From assembly GCF_003201865.1 (NCBI RefSeq), contig NZ_QJJJ01000008.1:1-64000 (forward strand): DNA of 64,000 nt, read 5' to 3'. Under the pieces are notes generated by a model, which was given only the letters and a program-made list of their open reading frames with translations, was not told the DNA's origin and ran no database searches. Shown piece after piece: positions 46,026 through 56,890 of this stretch. The DNA is from Methylobacterium sp. B4 (GTDB lineage Bacteria > Pseudomonadota > Alphaproteobacteria > Rhizobiales > Beijerinckiaceae). A program made the translations under genes and the position numbers. How positions within the stretch are numbered: position 1 is the first letter of the stretch; every line of letters starts with the position of its first letter.

Positions 46026-46050
46026 AAAAAGGACCGCCCGAAGGCGGTCC
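46026..46050 (-). terminator. Intrinsic terminator of small membrane-protein gene
   Basis: Read on the minus strand, GGACCGCC and GGCGGTCC form a perfect 8-base stem with a TTCG tetraloop, followed by TTTTT (plus-strand AAAAA at 46026-46030). It lies 32 bases after the stop of the 32-residue protein. Excellent intrinsic terminator. Confidence 0.8.
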
Positions 46051-46082
46051 CGCATCGTCCCCGTCTCGCGCTCCGGGCCGGA

Positions 46083-46181
46083 TCAGAGGCCCATCAGCAG
46101 GCCCGCCGAACTCCAGGCGGTCAGGCCGAGGCCCGCCGCGAACACGCCGATCATGCCGTAGGAGAAGAGTTTCAACACCAT
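46083..46181 (-). CDS. 32-residue single-span membrane miniprotein
   Basis: A 32-codon gene from ATG 46181: MVLKLFSYGMIGVFAAGLGL followed by TAWSSAGLLMGL. The product is a single transmembrane helix with a short charged N-terminus. It has a Shine-Dalgarno (GGAGCAGAGACC) and a near-perfect terminator, so it is a genuine transcription unit or the end of one with the upstream gene at 46474. Too short for domain assignment; similar tiny membrane proteins regulate larger complexes or act in stress. Confidence 0.6.
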   Translation of the reverse strand: MVLKLFSYGMIGVFAAGLGLTAWSSAGLLMGL

Positions 46182-46201
46182 GGTCTCTGCTCCGCTCCGG
46201 C

Positions 46202-46474
46202 TCAGCAGCGGTTGCCGCCAGCGGTCTGGCCGTACTGCTTGACCGGGAAGTTCTGCTGGTTGGCATTGCCCTCGGCGGCCGAGCTCATCGGGCAGGAGCC
46301 CGGGTTACGGCTGCCGTAGAAGCCGATCGAACCGGTGGACTCGACTTCGTAGGGAGCAAAGCCGGTGTAGTGGCCGCGGGGTCCATCGTAGGGGAAAGCC
46401 AGAGCCGACGTGGCGGGCGCAGCCACACCCATCATCAGGGCGGCGAGGGCGGCGGCGATACGGGTCTTCGTCAT
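46202..46474 (-). CDS. Small exported protein of unknown function
   Basis: A 90-residue protein with a signal peptide (MTKTRIAAALAALMMGVAAP ending ALA before FPYDG) and a mature part of about 65 residues with two Cys (GSCPMSS and a C-terminal NRC) and a GFYGSRNPG element. ATG 46474 follows GGAGATGACCCGC; ATGs at 46483 and 46489 are alternatives. It ends 20 bases before the membrane-miniprotein start on the same strand, so the two may form one small operon ended by the terminator at 46026. Confidence 0.7.
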   Translation of the reverse strand: MTKTRIAAALAALMMGVAAPATSALAFPYDGPRGHYTGFAPYEVESTGSIGFYGSRNPGSCPMSSAAEGNANQQNFPVKQYGQTAGGNRC

Positions 46475-46870
46475 GCGGGTCATCTCCATAAGTCTCTCTA
46501 TGGGGCTCGGCGGAGCCGGTTTGTCTTCGGTGATTTCAATATAGTCCCTGTCTTTCCGGAGCGCCGTGCCGAGACGCACCCCGCATCCGGGATTAAAATT
46601 CGTGCGGAGATTTGAGGAATTTGCGCCACGAGGGCAGGCGCGGCCGGCGCACCGCGCCGCAGGAGCAGGCTTGGCCCCCGACGATGCGCGGGGCGGCCCC
46701 TGCGAAGTCCGCGGCGCGGTGCTGGGCTTGCGCCGGACTTCACGCGATCCAGCCCGGTCGCCGTCGAGCAGATGGCCGAAGCCTCGACCTCTCAGATCGC
46801 CATTCCGACCCGGGACACGACCCATGGCGGAAGCAGGCGATGCTGCTCGAACCGAGCCGAGCGCGATGAG
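46475..46870. other. No convincing gene
   Basis: A 396-base stretch upstream of the small exported-protein gene. It holds that gene's promoter region (AT-rich at 46530-46620) and otherwise GC-rich DNA in which open frames show no recognisable protein. The right end leads into a phosphotransferase remnant. Confidence 0.35.
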
Positions 46871-47319
46871 CCGCGCGGGCGAGCGACATCGACCGGCACG
46901 ATCTCTCCCGGTGCTCCGGGCGCGCGTTCGCCGGCTGCGAGTTGGTCGTCCCCGGCGTCAACCGGACCGACCGTCTGGCTGCAGGCGGCGAGGTCTACGA
47001 CTTGCGTCTCTATCGGCCCGTCGGTCGATCCCCCGCCGAGATGGCGTTCGTGTTGCGCCTGCTGCGCGAGGCCCGGCCAATTCCAGGCATCGACGCGGCG
47101 CGACCGATCCGCACCGTCGACGGGGCGGATCGCCTGCAGGTGCCGTTCGGCGGTGTGGGTCGCACGGCCGGCCTGTTCGAGGCCCTCGAGCGCCGGCCGA
47201 TCACCAAAGACCCTGAGGACGCGGCGCTGTTCGGGTCGGCGCTGGCGACGTTGCACCGCGCCCTCGACCACCTGCTCCGGAGCCGACATCGCCGACCGGC
47301 ATTTGACGAGGCACGGTGA
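46871..47319 (+). pseudogene. Phosphotransferase-family (APH) remnant
   Basis: The frame after a TGA near 46868 encodes CELVVPGVNRTDRLAAGGEV, then YDLRLYRPVGRSPAEMAFVL and ALFGSALATLHRALDHLLRS. This pattern (strand-turn-strand of the nucleotide site, L-R-L-Y-R-P, then a LHRALD-type helix) resembles the N-lobe of aminoglycoside/homoserine-type phosphotransferases. No usable start codon precedes the conserved part, and the catalytic HGDLHxxN and DxD motifs are absent, so only about 140 of roughly 330 residues remain. Family assignment is tentative. Confidence 0.4.
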
Positions 47320-47364
47320 TCGGAAGCCGCTCTCGAAGCATGCGCCGGTCGGTTTGTGAGACCG

Positions 47365-49413
<2,049 letters not shown>

Positions 49414-49742
49414 GGGATCAGTGCATAGGCCGCCCAGCGCGCGAGCTCAACGGATGGCAAGGGGCTGCGACGGTAACGAAGCGGCCGACCCCTTCCTGCA
49501 ACGCTCGTCCGACGCGGAACGTGGGCGTGGGCCGAGAAGCCGACCTTGCGCCGTGCGCCCATCTCGGCCGTGAGGCGCCGTTTGCCGGATCGCCGAAGAG
49601 GACATCGATTCAGGCTGGATCGTCGCTCCCCATCGCGACAAGAGCCGGCCTCGAGCCAAGAGGCGCTGAACCGCCGCTCCCGACCCTTTGCGGACATCCG
49701 CAGAAGGACCCAGCGGTCTAAGACAGCATACTTCTCCACAGT

Positions 49743-50268
49743 TCAGCCGGCGTAGTGACGATCGAACAACAGCACAGTCGCGGAAGCAGCAAACACCCCG
49801 CAACTCATAACGCCTAGCGCGGGAAAGTCCCATATTGCTGTGTCCATCACATACACGAGGTAGAACGTCGCAAGTGCAGTGGTAGAAGCAAGTCCAATGA
49901 TCATAGCGAGCACTACTCGGACAATAAAAGCTCGGATGCGCAACCACCGTGTAATGCATATAAAGTAAAACCCCAATTATAGCAGGTATGAATCCAAATA
50001 AGTAGGCAGTATAAAGTGAAACGATGTAGTAAGTCACTATGAAAATAGTGTTTGCAATAAATATTTGTTTACAGAAGAAGGCATTCAACAATCCTTCGAT
50101 CCTGAGCGTTTGAAAGCTCACCACGATCATCCATACGATGAAAACAGCGTGACCAAAAAACGGTCCGGTCAGGATTATCTTGCCAGCCGTGCCGAAATTG
50201 TCTGTGCGTTTAACCAACATATTAGCTTGCACTTGTCTATGCACAGTATCAGTAGTTACATCACTCAT
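49743..50268 (-). pseudogene. AT-rich membrane protein gene, frameshifted
   Basis: Two minus-strand frames join to one plausible protein. The first (ATG 50268) gives MSDVTTDTVHRQVQANMLVK and hydrophobic segments up to AYLFGFIPAIIG; near 49970 that frame becomes Cys/Arg-rich noise, while the neighbouring frame continues FYFICITRWLRIRAFIVRVV and SCGVFAASATVLLFDRHYAG to 49743. A one-base loss in the GGGGTTTT run at about 49970-49977 explains the shift. Restored, it would be about 173 residues with four or five membrane helices. Composition is strongly AT-rich compared with neighbours, so it was probably acquired. Family unknown. Confidence 0.55.
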
Positions 50269-50411
50269 CTTGTCCCCCGAACAGGTGTGGCTGAGTGGGT
50301 CGAAAGGTATTTTGACCTAATAAATGACGCCGATATAGATCCTTTTGCACCTAACATTTACCGATTTAATCGATTGTCCGTCTTCTGCCCTTTGCAGACA
50401 TTAAATGCTAT

Positions 50412-50891
50412 TCAAGGGGCGAGGTACGAAACGAAACCCTTCGTCCACACGACCCGTCCATCCTCGGTTCGTCTCCAGGCAACAACGGCGGAGATCGGGT
50501 ATGGTCCGGTAAAGCCGCCGCCCGACTGGTGGAAGGCGGCGCGGTGGACCGAAGGATCGCCTTCACACGGTGCGATGACTCCGAAGCCCTGAGCGACCAA
50601 CGCCGTTCGAAGTGCGTCTGCGTCGCTCCCTGGGGGGAACAGGGCAGCAAGGCGCGGCGTGAGGTCTGGTGACAGAGCCTCGCTCATGGAGGCGAAGGAA
50701 GGCGAAGTCGCCCGCGGGCAACCCATGCTGGCCCATCCGCCCCCGGCCCGAACGTCCTGCAAGAGGGGCGGCGTCCCAGGAACGAGGGGACGCGTCGACA
50801 GGTAGATTGCCAGGAGCGGCCCGCCGATCAGCGTGGCCAACAAGAGCAGGATACCTGCGCCGAGCGCGAGAACGAGTGTGCGGCCCTTCAT
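50412..50891 (-). CDS. Membrane-anchored protein of unknown function
   Basis: A 159-residue protein from ATG 50891 with one N-terminal transmembrane helix (GRTLVLALGAGILLLLATLI) and a periplasmic domain with two Cys (GCPRATSPS and APCEGDPS). The end VVAWRRTEDGRVVWTKGFVS is strand-like. It lies convergent to nothing obvious and next to the frameshifted membrane protein. I do not recognise the family. Confidence 0.6.
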   Translation of the reverse strand: MKGRTLVLALGAGILLLLATLIGGPLLAIYLSTRPLVPGTPPLLQDVRAGGGWASMGCPRATSPSFASMSEALSPDLTPRLAALFPPGSDADALRTALVAQGFGVIAPCEGDPSVHRAAFHQSGGGFTGPYPISAVVAWRRTEDGRVVWTKGFVSYLAP

Positions 50892-51067
50892 TGGATGAAC
50901 CTGCACCGAAAGGCGTTCGCTTCCCACCCCAAGCATTCATTCGAGCGGCCCTCGCCGAAGGTCCGGATCGAACCGGTAGCCGCCCCCGGCGCGGCCGAAC
51001 CGATGGCGTTTCGACCAGACGGGCCAGCATCGCTCCAGACGCGGGCCACCCGGCGGGCCCGGCCCTC

Positions 51068-51988
51068 TCACAACGGGATGCGCACGCCCGTGAGCGTTTC
51101 CGAGAGCGTCCAGAGGCGCCCGGTCGCCGCCCGGTCGAGAGCGTGGGCGGCGATCGCGGCGGGCTTGGGATATCCGCGGACTTCCCGGAAGCCGTCGGGC
51201 CCGTAATAGCCGCCGCCCGAGGCGTCCGGGGCGGTGGCGGCATAGAGGATCGGCAGGGCGCCTTGCGCCGCGGACTGGCCGATGAGCGAAAAGATGACCC
51301 GGCCCGCGCCCTGCTGGAACGCCCCGGCCCGGTCGCCCCGGCGAAACACCTCGGTGATGGCGAGCCCCGGATGGGCGGCCAGCGCGGCGATGCCCGATCC
51401 CGCCGCCTTCAGGCGCCGGTCGAGTTCGAGGGCGAACATCAAGAGCGCGAGCTTGCTCTGCCGGTAGGCGGGCTGCGCCGCGTAGCCGTCGCGCCAATGC
51501 GGGTCGTCGAAGCGGATCGCGCCGCTGCGATGGGCGAGGCTCGCCACCGCGACGACCCGCGCCGAGGGGCTCAGGACCGGCAGCAGCAGCCCGGTGAGGG
51601 CGAAATGGCCGAGATAGTTCGTGGCGAGTTGGCGCTCGAAGCCGTCCACGCTCTCCTCGCGGCCCGGCACCGCGGCGATGCCGGCGTTGAGGACCAGCCG
51701 GTCGATCGGCGCCCCCGCGTCCCAGCCCTCGGCGAAGGCGCGCACGGAGGCGAGCGAGGCGGTGTCGATCAGGCGCACCGAGAGGTCGGCGCCGGGATGC
51801 GCGCGCCGGATGGCCTCGACCGCGCGCGCGCCCTTCTCGGCATTGCGCACCGCCAGCACCACCGCCGCGCCGGCCCCGGCGAGCGCCCGGGCCGTCTCCA
51901 GCCCGAGCCCGGCGCTCGCCCCCGTGACGAGGGCGCGGCGGTTTGCCTGCGAGGGGATGTCGGCGACGGTCCAGGGACGACGCGCCAT
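51068..51988 (-). CDS. SDR-family oxidoreductase (retinol-dehydrogenase-like)
   Basis: A 306-residue NAD(P)-dependent short-chain dehydrogenase. RALVTGASAGLGLETARALA is the cofactor motif, DRLVLNAGIAAVPG the NAG motif, VVAVASLAHRSGAIRF includes the catalytic Ser, and AYRQSKLALLMFALEL the Tyr-x-x-x-Lys pair. The extended C-terminus with AAQGALPILYAATAPDASGG fits the WWOX/retinol-dehydrogenase-like branch. Substrate unknown. It stands alone, with the TonB receptor gene upstream on the same strand. Confidence 0.87.
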   Translation of the reverse strand: MARRPWTVADIPSQANRRALVTGASAGLGLETARALAGAGAAVVLAVRNAEKGARAVEAIRRAHPGADLSVRLIDTASLASVRAFAEGWDAGAPIDRLVLNAGIAAVPGREESVDGFERQLATNYLGHFALTGLLLPVLSPSARVVAVASLAHRSGAIRFDDPHWRDGYAAQPAYRQSKLALLMFALELDRRLKAAGSGIAALAAHPGLAITEVFRRGDRAGAFQQGAGRVIFSLIGQSAAQGALPILYAATAPDASGGGYYGPDGFREVRGYPKPAAIAAHALDRAATGRLWTLSETLTGVRIPL

Positions 51989-52161
51989 CGGGTGGCTTTC
52001 TCCGGGCGAGAGGAGAGAGGGAGAGGATCGCGCGATCCCCGGGACGAGCCACCGTCCCTAGGAAAAACAGGGCGCCGGCTCACGGGGTAACCGCGCACCG
52101 TCCCCACGGTTCGGGCGCGCGGTGCCGTCCGCTCACGCCGAAGGCGCGCCGCCCGTCCCCG

Positions 52162-54372
52162 TCACCAGCGGTAGATCAGGCTGCCGATCACCGTCGCGGG
52201 GGCGCCGCGGTAGCAGAAGCCCGCCTGACAGGTGAAGTAGTCGCGGTCGAAGATGTTGTTGGCGTTCACCTGGGCGCGAAAGCCTTTGTACTTCGGATCG
52301 ATCGCCGCGAAATCGTAGGCCACCAGCGCATCGAACAGGGTCACGGTCGGGTTGCGGACCGTGTTCTCGTCGTTGGCGTAGCTGTTGGCGCTGAAGCGGA
52401 GGCCGCCGCCGAGCGTCAGGCCGCTCAAGGCCGAACTCGGCGGGAACAGGTAGGTCAGGAAGCCGGTGAAGGTGTCCCCCGGGATGCCGGAGAGAGAGTT
52501 GCCGTCCAGCACCTGCCCCGCGAACGAGGTCTGGCTGAGGTAGCGCAGGTCGAGATGCGTATAGGCCAGCGTCAGGTTGGTGCCGGGGGCGAGGTTGGCG
52601 ATCGCCTCCATCTCGAAGCCGCGCGATTGGACGGAGCCGGTCGCGATCTGGAAGGCGATGTTGTTCGGGTCCGTGCGCAGAACGCTGCTCTGCACGATGT
52701 CGAAGCCGGCAAATCCCGCCTGGATGTTGGTGCCCGGGATCAGGACCTTGACGCCCGCCTCGATCTGATCGCCCGTTGCCGGCCGGAAGGCACGGCCCGA
52801 GGCGTCGGTGCCCGGCTGCGGCGCGAAGGTGGTGGCGTAGCTGGCATAGGGGACGAGACCCGGCGCCAGCAGGTAGTTGAGGCCGACGCGGCCGGTGAAG
52901 GCCTGGTCGTTCTGCTGCGTCGCGGCGCCCGTCGTGTCGACCGTGTTCTGGAACACCCAGTCGGTGCGGCCGCTCAAGGTCAGCACGAAGCGGTCGAACT
53001 TGGCCTGCTCCTGCAGGTAGAGCCCGACCTGATCCTGGCTCTGCGCGGTGCGCGGCCCGAGCGGCGCGGCGAAGATCGGCTGAAGGCCGTAATTGCGGGT
53101 GACGAGGTTGAGATCGGGCGCCGTGCCGAAGCCGAAGCGGTAGTTGAAGTCGTAATGCGCGTAGTCGAGCCCGGCCAGCACCGTGTGCTGGACCGGCCCC
53201 GTCGCGAAATGCGCCTCGATCTGGTTGTCGAGGGTGAACTGAGTCAGGTGCTGGCGGGAGAAGCCGGTCGAGCGGCTCGCGGTCACGCCGTCGGGGTTGA
53301 GGCCGGTGATCGAGGTGTAGCGGTAGTCGGTCGAGACATCGTAGAAGCGGAAGTTCTGGCGGAAGAACAGATCCCCGTCGAAGCGGTGCTCGAAGGCGTA
53401 GCCGACGCGGCCCTGCTGCTGCTTGAAGTCGTTGAAGGCGGGATCGCTCGCATAGAGCCGGGTCGGCCGGAAGTTCTGGTTGAAGAACGTCGTGCTGCCC
53501 GGAAGCTTGTTCTCCTGGTACTCGCTCAGGAACGTGAAGGTCGTGTCGGCGGACGGCTTCCAGGTGAAGGCCGGCGCGATGTAGCTGCGATCGTCGGCGC
53601 CGCCCGGCAGGAAGGTGTCGGATTGCCGCTTGATGCCGGTGATGCGGTAGGCGAGCGTCCCATCCGTGCCCTCGACCGGGCCACCGATGTCGAAATTGCC
53701 CTGGTAGCGGTCGAAGTTGCCGACCTGCAGCTGCACCTCGCCGAAGCGCGTGAAGACCGGCCGCTTGGTGGTGACGTCGAGGATGCCGCCGGGCGAGCCG
53801 AGGCCGTAGAGCCCGGAGGCCGGACCGCGCAGGATCGTGGCCGACTCGATGCCGTAGGGCTCGATGCGCGGCACGGTCAGGCCCGACGCGATCTGGCGCA
53901 GGCCGTCGCGGAAGATGCCGTCATAGGTCAGGCTGAAGCCGCGCACGTAGAAGGAATCGAAGCGCGGATCAAAGCCGAAGACGTTCGAGGAGACGCCGGC
54001 CACGTAGCCGATGGCCTCGTTGAGGGTCTGGACGTTGCGGTCGTTGAGCGCCTCGCGGGTGAGCACCGTGACCGATTGCGGCGTCTCGAGCAGCGGCGTG
54101 TTGGTCTTGGTCGCGGTCGGGCTGACGCGGGCGGTGTAGCCCGTCACCCCGCTCGGTCCGCCGCCCCCGCCGCTCGTGGCCGCGCTGTCCTGGGAGACCG
54201 CGACGTTGCCGCCCGCCCCGCCGAGGCCGGTCCCGCTCCGGCTGCCCTCGACCGACAGCTCGCTCAGCGCGACGCTGGCCTGCTGCGCCAGGGCAGGGGA
54301 GGCGAGGGGCAGGGCCGACGACAGCGCCGTGGAGGCGAGAAGGCCGGCGAGACGGCGGCGGGGCAGGAGCAT
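52162..54372 (-). CDS. TonB-dependent siderophore receptor
   Basis: A 736-residue outer-membrane receptor for ferric siderophores. After a signal peptide (ASTALSSALPLASPALA) comes a TonB-box region, the plug domain (TPQSVTVLTREALNDRNVQT, PYGIESATILRGPASGLYGL, GSPGGILDVTTKRP) and a 22-strand barrel ending in ATVIGSLIYRW with the terminal aromatic residue. DGIFRDGLRQIASG is typical of the FhuA/FpvA-like siderophore branch. Divergent from a probable siderophore esterase 294 bases away, sharing an AT-rich promoter region that likely responds to iron. Confidence 0.92.
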   Translation of the reverse strand: MLLPRRRLAGLLASTALSSALPLASPALAQQASVALSELSVEGSRSGTGLGGAGGNVAVSQDSAATSGGGGGPSGVTGYTARVSPTATKTNTPLLETPQSVTVLTREALNDRNVQTLNEAIGYVAGVSSNVFGFDPRFDSFYVRGFSLTYDGIFRDGLRQIASGLTVPRIEPYGIESATILRGPASGLYGLGSPGGILDVTTKRPVFTRFGEVQLQVGNFDRYQGNFDIGGPVEGTDGTLAYRITGIKRQSDTFLPGGADDRSYIAPAFTWKPSADTTFTFLSEYQENKLPGSTTFFNQNFRPTRLYASDPAFNDFKQQQGRVGYAFEHRFDGDLFFRQNFRFYDVSTDYRYTSITGLNPDGVTASRSTGFSRQHLTQFTLDNQIEAHFATGPVQHTVLAGLDYAHYDFNYRFGFGTAPDLNLVTRNYGLQPIFAAPLGPRTAQSQDQVGLYLQEQAKFDRFVLTLSGRTDWVFQNTVDTTGAATQQNDQAFTGRVGLNYLLAPGLVPYASYATTFAPQPGTDASGRAFRPATGDQIEAGVKVLIPGTNIQAGFAGFDIVQSSVLRTDPNNIAFQIATGSVQSRGFEMEAIANLAPGTNLTLAYTHLDLRYLSQTSFAGQVLDGNSLSGIPGDTFTGFLTYLFPPSSALSGLTLGGGLRFSANSYANDENTVRNPTVTLFDALVAYDFAAIDPKYKGFRAQVNANNIFDRDYFTCQAGFCYRGAPATVIGSLIYRW

Positions 54373-54666
54373 GGTGCGGACGGGGGTTTCAAGCTTGGCC
54401 TTGAACGGCTTTGAAGGCTATTGACGTAAAAGACAAGCCAATCTGCTCGAAAAGCCTCCCAGTTTTGAATTACTATAAATCGATGTGCATAGATATTTTC
54501 TGCATATTTCTTGCCACAAGAACTTCGCCGCGCCTGAGATGATGACTATACTTCAAAATTTCATGCAACCGTCGATCGCACGCCGGCGGCCTGCCGGATC
54601 GCCAGGAGAACGCCGCCCCATGCGCCACCGCCGCAACCGGCCGCCGGCCGCAAGGAACGCCGACCG
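54373..54666. promoter_or_regulatory. AT-rich divergent promoter region of iron-uptake pair
   Basis: This 294-base region lies between the TonB receptor and the esterase and is A/T-rich from about 54460 to 54565, in contrast to both genes. It contains TGCATAGATATTTTCTGCA, an imperfect inverted repeat with TGCA ends. An iron regulator (Fur, Irr or RirA) would be expected to bind here, but I cannot identify a consensus box with confidence. Confidence 0.4.
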
Positions 54667-55662
54667 ATGACGCGTCCCTCGCGCCGCGCGATGCTCCGGC
54701 TCTCGATGGGGTTCTCCCTGGGGTTGTCGGCCGGGATCGGGCTCCCGCTTCGTGCCTCGGCCCGGGCGGCGGCGGAGGCGGACGGGCCCGCCGCGCTCCC
54801 CGGGGCGGTCCGGTTCGACCTCGGCGCCGGCGAGGGCCGCGCACCCCGGCGCATCACGCTCTACGTCCCGCCCGGCGAGGCGCCCGCGGCCGGGTGGCCC
54901 TGCCTCACGCTGCTCGACGGCAACGCCCTGGCCGGGACGGCCATCGACATCGAGCGGGTGCAGGCCTCCTATCCGGCCGGCAGCGGCGTCGGCTCACGCT
55001 TCGTCATCGTCGCGGTCGGTTCCCCGTCGCCGGAGGCCTATGACGGCGTGGCCCGCTCCTGGGACTACACCCCGCCGCCGGGCCGGACCTACCCGGCCAC
55101 CAAGCCGGGCGGCCCGGAATTGCGGACCGGCGGGGCGGCGGCCTTCCTCGACTTCGTGACGGGCGACCTGCGCAATGAGGTCGCGCGGCGCTGCCCGCTC
55201 GACCGCTCGCGGCAGGCCCTGTTCGGGCATTCCTTCGGCGGCCTGTTCGTCCTCTACGCGCTCGCCCGCGCGCCGGAGGCGTTCTCGCACTGGATCGCCG
55301 CCAGCCCGAGCATCTTCTGGGAGGACGGGTCGCTGCTGCCCAGCATCGACGCCTTCGAGAAAGGATCGCCGGTCTGCGCCCGGGTGCTGCTCCTGGCCGG
55401 CGCCTACGAGGCGGAGTTGGCGCCGTTCCAGCTGGCGCTGCCCGACCGCGAGCAGCGCCTCGCCCGCCTGCGGGAGGCGGGCACGGTCGAGCGGGCGCAT
55501 GCCATGGCGGAACGGCTCGGCCGTCACCCCGGCGTGACGAGCCGCTTCGCGCTGATCCCCGGCCGCACCCATATGAGCGTGCTGCCGGAGGCGCTCAACG
55601 AGGCGGTGGCCTTCGCCTTCCCGCCGAGGCCCGAGACCTGCACGGCGGGCGCTTCGAAGTAG
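54667..55662 (+). CDS. Ferri-siderophore-esterase-like alpha/beta hydrolase
   Basis: A 331-residue protein of the IroE/Fes/BesA esterase family. The N-terminus has a twin-arginine signal (SRRAMLRLSMGFSLGLSAGI), so it probably acts in the periplasm. ITLYVPPGEAPAAGWPCLTL and LLDGNALAG begin the fold; the nucleophile Ser is in LFGHSFGGLFVLYALA; the catalytic His is in IPGRTHMSVLPEALNEA. Such enzymes hydrolyse ester-bond siderophores to release iron. Gene pairing with the divergent siderophore receptor supports that role, although the native siderophore is unknown. Confidence 0.82.
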   Translation: MTRPSRRAMLRLSMGFSLGLSAGIGLPLRASARAAAEADGPAALPGAVRFDLGAGEGRAPRRITLYVPPGEAPAAGWPCLTLLDGNALAGTAIDIERVQASYPAGSGVGSRFVIVAVGSPSPEAYDGVARSWDYTPPPGRTYPATKPGGPELRTGGAAAFLDFVTGDLRNEVARRCPLDRSRQALFGHSFGGLFVLYALARAPEAFSHWIAASPSIFWEDGSLLPSIDAFEKGSPVCARVLLLAGAYEAELAPFQLALPDREQRLARLREAGTVERAHAMAERLGRHPGVTSRFALIPGRTHMSVLPEALNEAVAFAFPPRPETCTAGASK

Positions 55663-55704
55663 CTCGGCGGCGCGCCCGTCGTCGAACGACCGGCGGCAGC
55701 CGCG

Positions 55705-56793
55705 TCACGCCGCCTGAAGCCTCCGCAGACGCGCGAATCCGACCATCTTGCGCGCCTCTTCATCCCAGAGCGCCAGCTTCAGGCAGCCCAGGCTCTCGCG
55801 CAGCGTCAAGCGGCCCACTCGGCCGAGGATCGCGTGACCGTCCAGGCATTCCTGCAGGCGGTAGTTCGGGATGCGGCTGTTCAGATGGTGGACGTGGTGC
55901 AGGCCGACATTGCCGGTGAACCATTGCAGCACGCGCGGCAGGACGTAGTACGAGCTGCCGCCGAGCGCGGCGCGGTGGAAGTCCCAGGCGTCGGCCTCCT
56001 CCCAGATCGTCTCCTCGTACTGGTGCTGGACGTAGAACAGCCAACCCCCGATCCAGGCGGCGACGCTGATCACCGGCAGGAACACCCAGAGCACCGGCCC
56101 GAGGCCTCCGGTCGCGAACGCGAGGGCCGCCAGGACGACGAGAAGGACGGCATCGAGCGCGAGCACGCTGCGCCAGGCCGTTCGCCAAGGCAGTCCCACG
56201 CCGTTGGGAAAGCGCTGCAGGACGAGGAAATTGATCGGCGAACCGAGCAGGATCAGGATGAGCGGGTTGCGGTAGAGGCGGTACCGGAGCCGCCCCCAGC
56301 GCGACAGGGTGAGATACTCGCGCACGGTCAAGGTATGGATATCCCCGGTGCCGCGGCGGCTGAGATCCCCGGTGGAGGCGTGATGCAGGGCGTGCGCCCG
56401 CTTCCAGCTGTCGTAAGGCGTCACCGTCAGAAGGCTCAGGGCGTGGCCGAGCCAGTCGTTGCCGCGGCGTGAGGGCAGGAACGAGCCGTGCCCGCAATCG
56501 TGCTGGATGATGAAGAGCCTGACCAGAAGCCCGCCCGCCGGCACGGCGAGCGGCAGGGCGAGAAGCGCGTGGCCGTTCGCCGCCAAGCCGAGCATCAGGG
56601 CGCAGAGGATCAGATACGGCAGCAGCGTGTCGGCGACTTGCCGAAGAGCCAGCCGGAGGATCGGCTCGCGGAACGCGGCGCAGTGCCGGGCCACCTCCCG
56701 CGCGAGCTGCGTCGCGTCGTGTCGAGAGGCCTCGTCCGCGAGCCGATCCGTCGCGGGCGCGTTCGGGGGTGCTTGGGTCACGATGGTCGGCAT
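55705..56793 (-). CDS. Membrane fatty-acid desaturase
   Basis: A 362-residue integral-membrane di-iron enzyme introducing a double bond into acyl chains. The three histidine boxes are HDCGH (in FIIQHDCGHGSFLP), HALHH (KRAHALHHASTGDL) and HHVHH (GNVGLHHVHHLNSRIPNY). Four hydrophobic segments separate them. The spacing fits the omega-6/Delta-12-type desaturases of bacteria (DesA/FadB-like). ATG 56793 is chosen; ATG 56820 adds nine residues. No electron-donor gene is adjacent. Confidence 0.85.
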   Translation of the reverse strand: MPTIVTQAPPNAPATDRLADEASRHDATQLAREVARHCAAFREPILRLALRQVADTLLPYLILCALMLGLAANGHALLALPLAVPAGGLLVRLFIIQHDCGHGSFLPSRRGNDWLGHALSLLTVTPYDSWKRAHALHHASTGDLSRRGTGDIHTLTVREYLTLSRWGRLRYRLYRNPLILILLGSPINFLVLQRFPNGVGLPWRTAWRSVLALDAVLLVVLAALAFATGGLGPVLWVFLPVISVAAWIGGWLFYVQHQYEETIWEEADAWDFHRAALGGSSYYVLPRVLQWFTGNVGLHHVHHLNSRIPNYRLQECLDGHAILGRVGRLTLRESLGCLKLALWDEEARKMVGFARLRRLQAA

Positions 56794-56890
56794 TCCTGTC
56801 TGATGAGCGTCTTGAGGCAAGACATGCGTGCGGTGGCGCCGACTCCGAGCGTCACGGCCGCGGTAGAAGAACCAACGCGTTCGCGTCCGG

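Noticed and set aside
50065..50592. A 175-codon plus-strand frame across the AT-rich patch
   Set aside because: It runs antisense to the frameshifted membrane protein and the anchored protein at 50412-50891, and has no recognisable motif.
51943..54414. An 823-codon plus-strand frame opposite the TonB receptor
   Set aside because: Val/Glu/Arg/Gly-rich antisense shadow; the receptor on the minus strand has all expected domains.
54460..54565. A definite Fur, Irr or RirA box in the receptor-esterase promoter region
   Set aside because: Only imperfect symmetry is present; no consensus could be matched with confidence.
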